Shown here: in pieces, positions 28,026 to 37,226 of the stretch
Position numbering within the stretch: position 1 is the first letter of the stretch
Layout of the letters: the number at the start of each line of letters is the position of its first letter
Assembly (NCBI RefSeq): GCF_014280235.1
Contig: NZ_CP047940.1
Span: forward strand, 1,488,001-1,552,000
DNA: 64,000 nucleotides
Source: Cyanobium sp. NS01
Lineage (GTDB): Bacteria > Cyanobacteriota > Cyanobacteriia > PCC-6307 > Cyanobiaceae
Direction: 5' to 3'
Position numbers and translations under genes: made by a program
Notes under the pieces: generated by a model
What the model saw: the letters and a program-made list of their open reading frames with translations, nothing else
Told to the model about the DNA's origin: nothing
Databases searched by the model: none

Positions 28026-30479
28026 ATGGCCCCTGCCGACCCCCTGGTGCTGCCGCTGGCAGCGGTGGATCTGAAGGCCCTGCCCCAGGTGGGCGGCAAG
28101 AACGCCTCCCTCGGAGAGATGATCCGGGAGCTCGGCAGCCAGGGGGTGCGGGTGCCCGGCGGCTTTGCCACCACGGCGGCCGCCTACCGCCACTTCCTCG
28201 CCGTCAACGGCCTCGAACCCCAGCTCAAAGACCTGCTGGATGGGCTCGACAGCAGTGATCTCGGCGCCCTGCAGGCCGCAGGCGCGGCCTGCAGGGCGCT
28301 GCTGCTCCGCTCCCCCCTGCCGCCAGATCTGCAGCAGGCGATTGTGGAGGCCTTCCGCGCCCTGGAGCCCGACGGCGCACCGCCGGCAGTGGCCGTGCGC
28401 TCCAGCGCCACGGCCGAAGACCTGCCCCAGGCCTCCTTCGCGGGCCAGCAGGACACCTTCCTCAACGTGCGCGGTGAACAGGCCCTGCTGGCCGCCTGCC
28501 GCCGCTGCTACGCCTCCCTGTTCACCGACCGGGCCATCTCCTATCGCCAGATCCACGGCTTCGAGCATCTGGAGGTGGCCCTCTCGATCGGCGTGCAGCG
28601 GATGGTGCGCTCCGACCTGGCCGCCTCAGGCGTGATGTTCAGCATCGACACCGAGACGGGCTTTCGTGACGCGGTGCTGCTCACCGCCGCCTACGGCCTG
28701 GGGGAAACGGTGGTGCAGGGCGCGGTGAACCCCGATGAATATCTGATCTTCAAGCCCACCCTGGAGCAGGGATTTGACGCGATCGTGCACCGGCGCCTGG
28801 GCAGCAAGGCGATCCGGATGGTCTACGCCGACCCCCCTCCGAGCGGCGGCGGCGCCCCCGAGCCCGGCCATGCCAGCACCCTCACCCAGCCGGTGCCGGA
28901 GCAGGAACGCTGCCGCTTCGCCATCAGCGATGCCGAAGCCCTGCAGCTGGCCCGCTGGGCCTGTGCGATCGAGCGCCACTACAGCGCCCAGCGGGGTGCC
29001 CCCACCCCCATGGACATCGAGTGGGCCAAGGACGGCGGCAGCGGTGCGCTGTACGTCCTGCAGGCCCGGCCGGAAACGGTGGAATCCCGCCGATCAGCCG
29101 CGGTGTTGAAAACCTGGCATCTGGCACCCCACAGCGCCGAGCCACTCGCCCAGGGGAGAGCGATCGGCGCCTCGGTGAGCAGCGGGCGGGCCCGGATCCT
29201 CAGCCATCCCGGCGAGATCGCCCGGTTCTCCCCGGGGGAGGTGCTCGTCACCGAGCGCACCGATCCCGACTGGGAGCCGATCCTCAAACGGGCCAGCGCC
29301 GTGATCACCGACCAGGGCGGCCGCACCTGCCACGCGGCGATCATTGCCCGCGAGATGGGGATCACGGCCATCGTCGGCACCGGCGACGGCAGCCGCCGCA
29401 TCCCCGATGGGGAAGAGGTGACCGCCAGCTGCTGCGAGGGCGATCAGGGCCGGGTGTACCGCGGCGCCCTGCCCTTCAGCGTGGAGGAGAGCCCCCTGGA
29501 CGACCTGCCCTCCACCCGCACCCGGATCCTGATGAACGTGGGCAACCCCGAGGAGGCCTTCAAGCTGGCGGCCATCCCCTGTGACGGGGTGGGGCTGGCC
29601 CGGTTGGAGTTCATCATCGCCAACCACATCCGGGTGCATCCGCTGGCCCTGCTGGAGCCGGAACGGGTGACGGACGCCGGTGAGCGCCAGGCGATCGCCC
29701 GCCTCACCGCCGGCTATGCCGAGGCGAGTGAGTACTACGTGGATCGGCTGGCCCAGGGCATGGCGCGCCTTGCCGCGGCGTTCTACCCGCGACCGGTGAT
29801 CCTGCGCTTCTCCGACTTCAAGAGCAACGAGTACGCCCGGCTCCTGGGCGGCGGCGGCTTCGAACCCCGCGAGGACAACCCCATGCTCGGCTGGCGCGGC
29901 GCCTCCCGCTACTACGCCCCGGCCTTTCGAGCGGCGTTCGGCCTCGAGTGCCGTGCCCTGCGGCGGGTGCGGGAGGCGATGGGGCTGGTGAACGTGATTC
30001 CGATGGTGCCCTTCTGCCGCACCCCCGAGGAGGGGGATCGGGTGTTGGCCGAGATGGCGCAGCACGGACTGGTGCGCGGCCAACACGGCCTGCAGGTGTA
30101 CGTGATGTGCGAACTGCCCAGCAACGTGATCAGCGCCGAGGCCTTCGCCGAGCGCTTCGATGGCTTCTCGATCGGCTCCAACGACCTCACCCAGCTCACC
30201 CTGGGGCTGGATCGCGATTCAGCCCTGGTGGCTGATCTGTTCGACGAACGCGACGCCGCGGTGAAGGCGATGATCCAGCTGGCGATCCGCACGGCCCACC
30301 GCTGCGGCCGCAAGATCGGCCTCTGCGGTCAGGCCCCCAGCGACCATCCCGACTTCGCCGCCTTCCTGGTGGAAGAGGGCATCGATTCGATCAGCCTCAA
30401 CCCCGATGCCGTGCTCAGCAGCCGCATCGCCGTGGCCGCGATCGAAGCCGAGCTGGCGGGCCGCAGTGGTGCCTGCTGA
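28026..30479 (+). CDS. ppsA: Phosphoenolpyruvate synthase
   Basis: The enzyme converts pyruvate and ATP to phosphoenolpyruvate, AMP and phosphate for gluconeogenic flow. The 817-residue product has the N-terminal ATP-grasp domain (VGGKNASLGEMIREL, AVRSSATAEDLPQASFAGQQ), the swivelling phosphohistidine domain with catalytic His in GGRTCHAAIIAREMG, and the C-terminal barrel. The barrel shows MCELPSNVISAEAF, GSNDLTQLTLGLDRD and the catalytic Cys in IGLCGQAPSDHPDF. Length and order are normal. It is divergent from the secreted hypothetical gene across a 178-base spacer. Confidence 0.97.
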   Translation: MAPADPLVLPLAAVDLKALPQVGGKNASLGEMIRELGSQGVRVPGGFATTAAAYRHFLAVNGLEPQLKDLLDGLDSSDLGALQAAGAACRALLLRSPLPPDLQQAIVEAFRALEPDGAPPAVAVRSSATAEDLPQASFAGQQDTFLNVRGEQALLAACRRCYASLFTDRAISYRQIHGFEHLEVALSIGVQRMVRSDLAASGVMFSIDTETGFRDAVLLTAAYGLGETVVQGAVNPDEYLIFKPTLEQGFDAIVHRRLGSKAIRMVYADPPPSGGGAPEPGHASTLTQPVPEQERCRFAISDAEALQLARWACAIERHYSAQRGAPTPMDIEWAKDGGSGALYVLQARPETVESRRSAAVLKTWHLAPHSAEPLAQGRAIGASVSSGRARILSHPGEIARFSPGEVLVTERTDPDWEPILKRASAVITDQGGRTCHAAIIAREMGITAIVGTGDGSRRIPDGEEVTASCCEGDQGRVYRGALPFSVEESPLDDLPSTRTRILMNVGNPEEAFKLAAIPCDGVGLARLEFIIANHIRVHPLALLEPERVTDAGERQAIARLTAGYAEASEYYVDRLAQGMARLAAAFYPRPVILRFSDFKSNEYARLLGGGGFEPREDNPMLGWRGASRYYAPAFRAAFGLECRALRRVREAMGLVNVIPMVPFCRTPEEGDRVLAEMAQHGLVRGQHGLQVYVMCELPSNVISAEAFAERFDGFSIGSNDLTQLTLGLDRDSALVADLFDERDAAVKAMIQLAIRTAHRCGRKIGLCGQAPSDHPDFAAFLVEEGIDSISLNPDAVLSSRIAVAAIEAELAGRSGAC

Positions 30480-30525
30480 GGGGTCTCCGTCCAGCCACTT
30501 GCCCGGGGCGCTCCCGGCACGGCCA

Positions 30526-31299
30526 TCACCCTGGCCGCGTCAGCCGGTAGGGCTCGCCGGGGATCGGATCAATGAAGCGCGCAGGCTCAGCTACGGCGGC
30601 GATGGCTCCGGCAGCCTCGGCTGCACTACCCCGCTGCCAGAGGGCGCGGCTGAGCAGGCCATCGAAACGCACCTCGCCACCGGCCGTGCTGGCCAGCACG
30701 GTGGAGGGCCGCAGCCGCTCCAGCAGCTGGGGCAACACCTGCCGGCCCCGCACAAAGGCCCCGGCCAGGGGAAGGCCCAGGTCCACCACCGGCGTGATCA
30801 CCGCATCGAGGGGTTCGGCCGCCAGGCTGGGATCGAGGTAGCCGTGGGGCTCGAGGTAGAGGCTGCCGGCGGCATGCTCAAGCCGGTAGCCGTTCTCCAC
30901 CTGGGGCACCGGGGCCCCTGCCGTGGCAAGGATGGTGAGCCCTTGGATGCTGTAGGACTGACCTGGGGCCAGGGCGGTCACCTGCTGAAAACCCAGCTCC
31001 CGAGCGCGGCAGGCCGCCGTGGGGGAGGCCACCACGGGCAGCTGCGGATCCAGCAGCGCCAGGCTGGCGGGATGGCAGTGGTCGGGCAGGCCCTGGGTGA
31101 GCAGCAGCAGATCCAGCCGTTCCGGGGCGGGCCAGGGGCGGGGCAACTCTCCGCGGAACAGCCAGGGGCCCGGCGGGAACTCCAGGGTTCCGGTGAGCCA
31201 GGGGTCCACCAGCACCCTCAGCTGGTCGAACTGCAGCAGCCAACCGTTGGCGCCGAAGTAGGTGGCTTCGAGTCCGCAGACCTCGGGGGCGGAAGACAT
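30526..31299 (-). CDS. Metallo-beta-lactamase-fold protein with degenerate metal motif
   Basis: The 257-residue product begins GLEATYFGANGWLLQF and continues RVLVDPWLTG, the usual entry to an MBL-fold hydrolase of the UlaG/YhfI type. The metal motif that should read HxHxDH instead reads TQGLPDHCH, so two of the metal ligands are missing. The later VASPTAACRARELG and LYLEPHGYLDP regions keep the fold outline. It may bind rather than hydrolyse, or use a different metal set. It is divergent from the small Cys-rich ORF and convergent with ppsA. Confidence 0.82.
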   Translation of the reverse strand: MSSAPEVCGLEATYFGANGWLLQFDQLRVLVDPWLTGTLEFPPGPWLFRGELPRPWPAPERLDLLLLTQGLPDHCHPASLALLDPQLPVVASPTAACRARELGFQQVTALAPGQSYSIQGLTILATAGAPVPQVENGYRLEHAAGSLYLEPHGYLDPSLAAEPLDAVITPVVDLGLPLAGAFVRGRQVLPQLLERLRPSTVLASTAGGEVRFDGLLSRALWQRGSAAEAAGAIAAVAEPARFIDPIPGEPYRLTRPG

Positions 31300-31366
31300 G
31301 GAGGCAGGCGCTGCGAGATCGGGGTGGGAACGTGCACAGACTCGCCTGAGCCCCTGCCCCCAGACG

Positions 31367-31540
31367 CTAGGAAGTTGGAATCGGCAGCGGCACGGCAGCG
31401 GGCCTCAGCTGCCAGAGCTGCATGGCATGGGCGCCGCTGCGGAGCACGCAGAGCACCGCCAGGGCGACACAGAGAGGGCAGTGGGCCAGACCCATGGGCA
31501 GCGAGCAGGTCCCTGATGGGCACGGCGTTGTCCCCACCAT
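31367..31540 (-). CDS. Candidate small Cys-rich membrane protein
   Basis: ATG 31540 opens a 57-residue frame with five cysteines near the N-terminus (Cys7, 12, 21, 24 and 31). They are spaced CPSGTC and CPLC, leading into a hydrophobic stretch (CPLCVALAVLCVL) and a Pro-rich tail. The spacer between the MBL gene and the FAD enzyme holds nothing else. There is no clear ribosome-binding site, and the frame is open further upstream without sense, so the call is tentative. The paired cysteines could hold a metal or a disulfide at a membrane. Confidence 0.4.
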   Translation of the reverse strand: MVGTTPCPSGTCSLPMGLAHCPLCVALAVLCVLRSGAHAMQLWQLRPAAVPLPIPTS

Positions 31541-31631
31541 GGCAGGGGCGCCGGGTGAGGAGGGTGGCGGAGCGGCACGATTGCAACAGAACCGGGCCGA
31601 TCTACAACGGGAGCACCCTCCAGGAGATCCC

Positions 31632-33311
31632 TTGCTGCGGCTGAGTGAGCTGAAGCTGCCCCTGGACCATGGAGAGGCCGAGCTGCCGGCGGCGATCTGC
31701 TGGCGACTGCGGCTCAGGCCTGGCCAGCTGCGCGACCACCACCTGGTGAAGCGCAGTGTCGATGCACGCCGCGGCAAGCCGATCCAGCTGGTGTACAGCC
31801 TGGATCTGGTGCTCGATCTCAGTGAGCGTGAGCAGGAGCGGCTGCTGCAGCGCTTCCGCGGCGATCCCCACCTGAGGCCCAGCCCCGACAGCACCTATCA
31901 CCCCGTGCTGCCCGCCGGCAGCGGCAGCAACGGCACCGCCACCCGGCCCGTGGTAGTGGGCGCCGGACCCTGCGGCTATTTCGCCGCCCTGCTGCTGGCC
32001 CAGATGGGGCTGCGCCCCCTGCTGCTGGAGCGGGGTCCGGCCGTGAAGCAGCGCAGCGCCGACACCTTCGGCTTCTGGAAGGGCCAGCTTCCGTTCAAAC
32101 CGGAGTCGAATGCCCAGTTCGGCGAGGGCGGTGCCGGCACCTTCTCCGACGGCAAGCTCTACAGCCAGGTGAGCGAACCTCTCCCCTACTGCCGCAAGGT
32201 GCTGGAGGAACTGGTGGCGGCAGGAGCCAACCCGGAGATCCTCACCCTGCACCACCCGCACATCGGCACCTTCAAGCTGGCGACGGTGGTGCGGGGGCTA
32301 CGGCAGCGGATCGAGGCCCTCGGCGGGGAGGTGCGCTTCGGCAGCAGGGTGGAGGGACTGCTGCTGGCCCCAGGCAGCCGCAGGGTGCAAGGCGTGCGGC
32401 TGGCCGATGGCCACACGATCACCACCACTGCGGTGGTCTTGGCGGTGGGTCACAGCGCCCGCGACACCTTCCTGAGGCTCGAGGAGTGCGGCGTCGCCCT
32501 GGAGCCCAAGCCCTTCGCCATCGGTCTGCGGATCGAGCATCCCCAGCCCCTGATCGACCGGGCCCGCTGGGGCGAGGCCGCCGGCCACCCCCGCCTGGGC
32601 GCCGCCGAGTACAAGCTGGTGCATCACTGCAGGGGGCCTGGCCTGAAAGGCCGCAGCGTCTACAGCTTCTGCATGTGCCCGGGCGGCCTGGTGGTGGGGG
32701 CAACCTCGGAGGCCGGCGCGGTGGTGACCAATGGCATGAGCCAGCACTCCCGCAACGAGCGCAATGCCAACAGCGGCCTGGTGGTGCCGGTGACTCTTGA
32801 GGATGTTCGCCCCTACGGCCGCTTCGAAGACGACCCCCTTGCCGGGGTGGCCTTCCAGAGGCACTGGGAACAGCTGGCCTTTGCCGCAGGTGGAGGCACC
32901 TACCAGGCACCGGTCCAGACCGTTGCCAACTTCCTCGCTGGCATCGACCCAGATGGACAGGGCGAAGGGGGCAGCACGGGCGTGGTTGCCTCCTACCAGC
33001 CAGGGGTGCGTGGGGCCAACCTGGGTGGCTGCCTGCCGCCCTATGTGATGGAGGCCCTCAGGGAAGCGCTACCGGCCTTTGAGGGCAGGCTTCCGGGGTT
33101 CTGCAGCTCCAGTGCCCTGCTCACCGGCGTGGAAACACGCACGTCATCACCGGTGAGGATTCCACGCGATCGCACCAGCCTGGAAAGCCTCAACACCCCC
33201 GGGCTCTACCCGGGAGGCGAAGGGGCTGGCTATGCCGGCGGCATCCTTTCAGCCGCCATCGACGGCATCAAACTGGCTGAGCAGGTGGCTCTGGCCGTGG
33301 CTCAATCCTGA
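31632..33311 (+). CDS. FAD-dependent NAD(P)/FAD oxidoreductase
   Basis: TTG 31632 is chosen as start because AGGAGA lies 5 bases upstream and the product then begins LLRLSELKLPLDH. It has 559 residues. After an N-terminal region of about 95 residues (LVKRSVDARRGKPIQLVYSL, as in related cyanobacterial and plant proteins) comes the FAD Rossmann motif VVGAGPCGYFAALLLAQMG. It continues NAQFGEGGAGTFSDGKLYSQV and ends with PGLYPGGEGAGYAGGILSAA. The family is annotated only as an FAD-dependent dehydrogenase; electron partner and substrate are unknown. It is convergent with the cyAbrB gene, 4 bases apart. Confidence 0.88.
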   Translation: MLRLSELKLPLDHGEAELPAAICWRLRLRPGQLRDHHLVKRSVDARRGKPIQLVYSLDLVLDLSEREQERLLQRFRGDPHLRPSPDSTYHPVLPAGSGSNGTATRPVVVGAGPCGYFAALLLAQMGLRPLLLERGPAVKQRSADTFGFWKGQLPFKPESNAQFGEGGAGTFSDGKLYSQVSEPLPYCRKVLEELVAAGANPEILTLHHPHIGTFKLATVVRGLRQRIEALGGEVRFGSRVEGLLLAPGSRRVQGVRLADGHTITTTAVVLAVGHSARDTFLRLEECGVALEPKPFAIGLRIEHPQPLIDRARWGEAAGHPRLGAAEYKLVHHCRGPGLKGRSVYSFCMCPGGLVVGATSEAGAVVTNGMSQHSRNERNANSGLVVPVTLEDVRPYGRFEDDPLAGVAFQRHWEQLAFAAGGGTYQAPVQTVANFLAGIDPDGQGEGGSTGVVASYQPGVRGANLGGCLPPYVMEALREALPAFEGRLPGFCSSSALLTGVETRTSSPVRIPRDRTSLESLNTPGLYPGGEGAGYAGGILSAAIDGIKLAEQVALAVAQS

Positions 33312-33315
33312 GCAG

Positions 33316-33678
33316 TCACTCGTCCTCGTCCTCACCCCCGAGGGGCACCAGACGGATCTGCTTGCGACCCAGCTTGATCTCGAATTCATCTCCGGGCTCG
33401 AGGCCGAGCAAAGCGGTGTAGGCCTTGCCCACCATCAAGTTGCCGTTGAACTGTACCTTGGTGGAAAAGCTGAGCTTGCGCCCTCCCTTGCCGGTGGAGG
33501 GAGCAGCACCGAAATCCACCCCCTTCGCACTCAGAAGGGCTTCGTAGAACGCTGTGAAGTTCAGCCGCTCGCTGCCGTCTTTCTTGGTGGACACATACCC
33601 GCAAGCTCTCACGAGATCGGATTTACCAACATCGTCCAGCTCTTTGACCTTGGTGAGGAGGTCTGTTCCGGTCAGCAT
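33316..33678 (-). CDS. cyAbrB-family transcriptional regulator
   Basis: The 120-residue product starts MLTGTDLLTKVKELDDVGKS and ends with an acidic tail. The C-terminal half (KLSFSTKVQFNGNLMVGKAY... GLEPGDEFEIKLGRKQIRLV) is the swapped-hairpin AbrB DNA-binding domain typical of cyanobacterial cyAbrB. Members of this family influence nitrogen, carbon and inorganic-carbon uptake genes in model cyanobacteria. Which genes it controls here is not visible. It is divergent from the photolyase locus across 62 bases. Confidence 0.93.
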   Translation of the reverse strand: MLTGTDLLTKVKELDDVGKSDLVRACGYVSTKKDGSERLNFTAFYEALLSAKGVDFGAAPSTGKGGRKLSFSTKVQFNGNLMVGKAYTALLGLEPGDEFEIKLGRKQIRLVPLGGEDEDE

Positions 33679-33740
33679 GAAATCAGAATCGCACTAATCA
33701 CAGCTTAACCATTCAACCCCACCGATTGCAAGCAACGATC

Positions 33741-35406
33741 ATGACTCTGCAGGTTGTCTGGTTTCGTCGGGATCTTCGGCTCAGCGATCATCCAGCCCTG
33801 TGTCATATCAGCTCCAGCGCAAGGGTTTTACCGCTTTTCATACTGGACCCTGCCCTGCTGAGGCATCCCGAAACGGGGGCCGCCCGTGTGGCCGTCATGC
33901 TGGACAGCCTGGCCAGCCTTGAGCAGGATCTCAGAGCCCGTCAGTCTCGGCTGGAAGTGCGCTGGGGCGAACCAGCCACCACCCTCCTGCAGGTTGTCCG
34001 CGACTCCGGCGCCGATGGCGTTGTGGCCCATGTGGACACGGAACGCATCGTAGGCCGGGTCCGCGATGCCCGCGTCAATCGGATGTTGGCAGAGGCCAGG
34101 ATTCCCATCGATTGGATAGAGCCTCCGGGAGCAGTCGCTCCACTGCTGGCCTATAGCGATTTTCGGCGATCCTGGCACGCGGCGATGGCGCAGAAACCGC
34201 TGCCTGCTCCCACCCGACTGCGCACCCCTCCCCATCCCGGCGGACGCCCCTCCCCCATCCCGAATCTGACGGCCCTCGGTCTGCTTGACGATGGCAAACC
34301 CCGGCCGCCGGCCGGCACAGCAGCAGCCCTGAAGCGGCTGAAGCTGTTCTGCAGCCAGGGCGTGTCGTCGCGCTACTACTGGCAGCTCAGCTACCCCGCT
34401 GCCCGCGCCAGTTCCGGCCTCAGCCCCTACCTCAAGTTCGGGGTGGTGAGCCATCGCGCCGCTGCAACGGGGGGACAGCGGCCAGCAGCGCAGCTGGCGG
34501 CAGCTGGTGAGCCGGCTGCGCTGGGGGGCGGGTATGGCCCAGCGTTTTCGCTACCTGCCCCAGCTGGAACTGGAGCCCCTCTGGCACTGCCACCAGCAGG
34601 AGACCCGACTCAACGCCCGCCAGGAGGAGCTGTATCGGCGCTGGCAGGAGGGGCGCACCGGCTTCCCGATCGTCGATGCCGCCTCCCGTTGTCTGCTGGC
34701 CACCGGCGGCTGGCACGAGCTCAACTTCCGCAGCCGGGCCATTCACGCCAGCTTCCTCACCAATCTCTGCGGCATCGACTGGCGCTACGGAGCCCTCCAC
34801 TACATGCGCCATCTGCTCGATGGCGACTGCCCCATCGATCACTACCAGTGGGCGATGCAGGCGGGCGTCACCACAGGTGGCGGCCAGCAGAGTGGCGGTG
34901 AGTGGGGCGGCCAGGGAGCCTGGACCCGCATCTACCATCCCGGCCAGCTGGCGGTGGACCGCTGCGATCCCCAGGGGGTGTTCGTGCGTCGCTGGCTGCC
35001 GGAGCTCGCCGACCTCACCAACGACCAGCTGGGCCAGCCCCCTGCCATGGCCGACTATCCACCGCCGATGCTCGACTACACCAGCGCCCGAGCAGACCGC
35101 CTGGCCTGGCTGCAGCAGCGACGCCAGGGATGGAGCCGCGGCGGCTTCAGTGCCATGCCCAGCGATGTGACCCCCTTCGGGGCCAGCCGCATTCCCGGCA
35201 GCTGCCTCGACTGGTGCCAGGAGCGCCATCCGGCCCTGTTTCCCGAAGGCCTCGATCCCGGCAGCCTGGACAGAGAGCAGCAAGCCGCGCTGGAGAGCTG
35301 GTTCATGGGCGGGCGCACACCTGCTGAACGGCCCCGTTCCAGCCGGCGTCAGCGCAACAGCACCATGCAGCAACTGGAGCTGTTCGGCGGCGAGCGGGGA
35401 GACTGA
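33741..35406 (+). pseudogene. DNA photolyase/cryptochrome-family gene interrupted by a frameshift
   Basis: The N-terminal half reads in one frame from ATG 33741 (MTLQVVWFRRDLRLSDHPAL) through the photolyase alpha/beta domain to SPYLKFGVVSHRAAATG. The FAD-binding half continues in the next frame (SRLRWGAGMAQRFRYLPQLE, ELNFRSRAIHASFLTNL, DGDCPIDHYQWAMQAG) to the stop at 35406. The break falls at a run of six G at 34469-34474. Removing one G joins the halves without loss into about 554 residues, normal for a photolyase-family protein. As written, the product would lose the whole FAD domain. It is therefore a pseudogene, a sequencing error in the homopolymer, or a slippage site. Confidence 0.9.
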
Positions 35407-35446
35407 ATCGGGCGCACTGAATCCGGCGGCCCGAATCGGGCGGCCT
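35405..35446. repeat. Triplicated 14-nt tandem repeat
   Basis: Three imperfect 14-nt units starting GAATC: GAATCGGGCGCACT (35405-35418), GAATCCGGCGGCCC (35419-35432) and GAATCGGGCGGCCT (35433-35446). The array begins at the photolyase stop codon and almost fills the 55-base spacer before the convergent pgeF gene. Confidence 0.85.
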
Positions 35447-35461
35447 GGAGCCAGCCAGGGA

Positions 35462-36265
35462 TCAGCCCTGAGCCACGATGCCGCTCCACTGCACCGCCTT
35501 GACCTGGTCACGGCGCCAGGAGTGGAAGAGCTGGGTTTCGGTCACGGTGCAGAGGGGACAGGTGGCGATCTGCTCAGCGGGGATGCCGCAGAGCAGCAGC
35601 TGGGCCTGGGCAGCCGCCCGGATGTCGAGCCGGTCGTGGCCGGGCTGGGGATCGTTCAGCAAGGCACCACAGGCCTGCAGGACATCCAGGGCCGCAGCGA
35701 TCGGTTCAGGCGCAAGGCTGAGGGCCACCTGTTCGCTCACCTCGCGCCGCACCTGATTGCACTCGCCGGACACGGCGGGACCCAGGGCCACCCGCAGGTC
35801 AGCCGCCCGGCTGCCGGCCGCCTCCAGCTGGGCCACCGCAGCCGGCAGGATGCGTGCCGCCACGCCCCGCCAGCCGGCATGGCAGGCCGCCACCCTGCCG
35901 CTGCGGGGGTCGGCCAGCAGCACGGGGGTGCAGTCGGCACCGCACACCCACAGGCTCTGGGCAGCGGCATCGCTGACCAGCCCATCCGCCTCGGGCCAGG
36001 GCTCCAGCGCCGCCGCGCTGGCGGGCAGCACCAGGGCTCCATGGACCTGCTGGGGTCGATGCACCGTGACGCCGGCGCTGAGGTAACCCACCAGCACCTC
36101 GGGAATCCGGCCCTGCCACTGGCGGGTGAAGAAGCCATGCTCAAAGCCTTCCAGCAGGTCGGCCTGCAGGTAATAGCCGCCGTAACAGCCCACCCAGGTC
36201 CAGCCAGCCAGTTGATTGAATCCCGCATCAGGCCGATCGAACGGCGGTGGCACGGCCTCAGCCAT
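35462..36265 (-). CDS. pgeF: PgeF/YfiH-type polyphenol oxidase (laccase-domain) protein
   Basis: Proteins of this family act as purine nucleoside phosphorylase/deaminase-like enzymes and as peptidoglycan-editing factors in other bacteria. ATG 36265 gives 267 residues. The metal-binding signature is present: VHRPQQVHGALV, GADCTPVLLADP and VAACHAGWRGVAARI. The C-terminal cysteine region (EQIATCPLCTVTETQLFHSW) is also typical. The longer open frame upstream is a shadow of the Tab2 gene. It overlaps the Tab2 stop by 8 bases, so it is the last gene of a leftward trio with the S1-domain protein and Tab2. Confidence 0.92.
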   Translation of the reverse strand: MAEAVPPPFDRPDAGFNQLAGWTWVGCYGGYYLQADLLEGFEHGFFTRQWQGRIPEVLVGYLSAGVTVHRPQQVHGALVLPASAAALEPWPEADGLVSDAAAQSLWVCGADCTPVLLADPRSGRVAACHAGWRGVAARILPAAVAQLEAAGSRAADLRVALGPAVSGECNQVRREVSEQVALSLAPEPIAAALDVLQACGALLNDPQPGHDRLDIRAAAQAQLLLCGIPAEQIATCPLCTVTETQLFHSWRRDQVKAVQWSGIVAQG

Positions 36266-37226
36266 CGGGCAGATCCCGCAGCAGCCAGAAGCCCTCGAAG
36301 CGCTGATCGCTCTCGCGGCTCTGCACGGCGATGAACTGCAGGCCCGCTGCCTGCTGCCGCGAACTGGCGAAGGCCTGGGCCGCCGCCTCGGCCTCAGCCT
36401 CGGGCAACGAGGCCAGCAGCCAGCGATCATCCATGCCCGCTTCCAGCACCAGCTGGGTGCCCACGATCTCCAGGCGCACCGGCTCGAGGCCGGCCAGCCA
36501 GCCCGCCACCGCCAGGGCGCGGCTGGAGCTGAACAGCCGCAGACCGGGCACGCCAGCGTCAGCGGCGGCGGCCTCCGGCAGGGGCACCAGGCCCGAAAAG
36601 CCGCTGTCCCAGGCCTTCGCCCCGGCCAGGGCACTCACCGGCAGGCTGGCCCAGGCCCAGCTGTCACCTCGGGCGGCCTCGGGCAGGGGCACCGGCACCG
36701 GACGCACGGCCTGGGGCGGCGGTGCCAGGGGACCGGCCAGGTAGCCCTCCTGCTGGGGATAGACCTCCCGCTCGCGCTGCTGCAGCCAACCCACCAGGGC
36801 ATAGGTGCGGCGGCTGGGGATGAGGTCCAGCCCCAGGCCCTCGGCGGCCCGCTGCACCATGGTGCGCATCGAGGCCCGCCAGCAGCGCAGCCGCCGCGGT
36901 GGCGCCACTCCAGCGGCCGTCGCATCGGCCTGGGCCGCCTGCAGGGCCTCCCTCAGCCAGATCGAATTCACGCTGGAGGCCGGGCAGGTCCGCACCCAGC
37001 GAAAGCTGTCACTGGCCGCAGCGCCGTCCTCACCCACCTCGGGGGTGGAGCAGATCAGCAGCTCCCAGCGTTTTTTGCCCTCGGGATCCAGGATCGGACG
37101 GGAATAGAAATCGAGCTCCCAATCGGGGCCGATCGCCGAGCCAGCGGCCGCCGAGGCGAGGGCCGCCGACTCAGGCGATGGGGGTGGGGCCGAAGCGGCA
37201 GGTATTGGAGGGTTCAGATCGCTCAT
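36258..37226 (-). CDS. Tab2/Atab2-family RNA-binding protein
   Basis: The 322-residue product contains the Tab2 hallmark WELDFYSRPILDPEGKKRWE near residue 36, then WELLICSTPEV, LGLDLIPSRRTYALVGWLQQ and a C-terminal domain rich in Leu/Glu. In algae and plants Tab2/Atab2 binds the psaB leader and promotes its translation; cyanobacterial members are thought to serve photosystem biogenesis, which is inferred here. An Ala/Pro-rich tail of about 30 residues precedes the conserved domain. Its start overlaps the stop of the S1-domain gene by 4 bases, a sign of coupled translation of two RNA-binding proteins. Confidence 0.92.
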   Translation of the reverse strand: MSDLNPPIPAASAPPPSPESAALASAAAGSAIGPDWELDFYSRPILDPEGKKRWELLICSTPEVGEDGAAASDSFRWVRTCPASSVNSIWLREALQAAQADATAAGVAPPRRLRCWRASMRTMVQRAAEGLGLDLIPSRRTYALVGWLQQREREVYPQQEGYLAGPLAPPPQAVRPVPVPLPEAARGDSWAWASLPVSALAGAKAWDSGFSGLVPLPEAAAADAGVPGLRLFSSSRALAVAGWLAGLEPVRLEIVGTQLVLEAGMDDRWLLASLPEAEAEAAAQAFASSRQQAAGLQFIAVQSRESDQRFEGFWLLRDLPDG

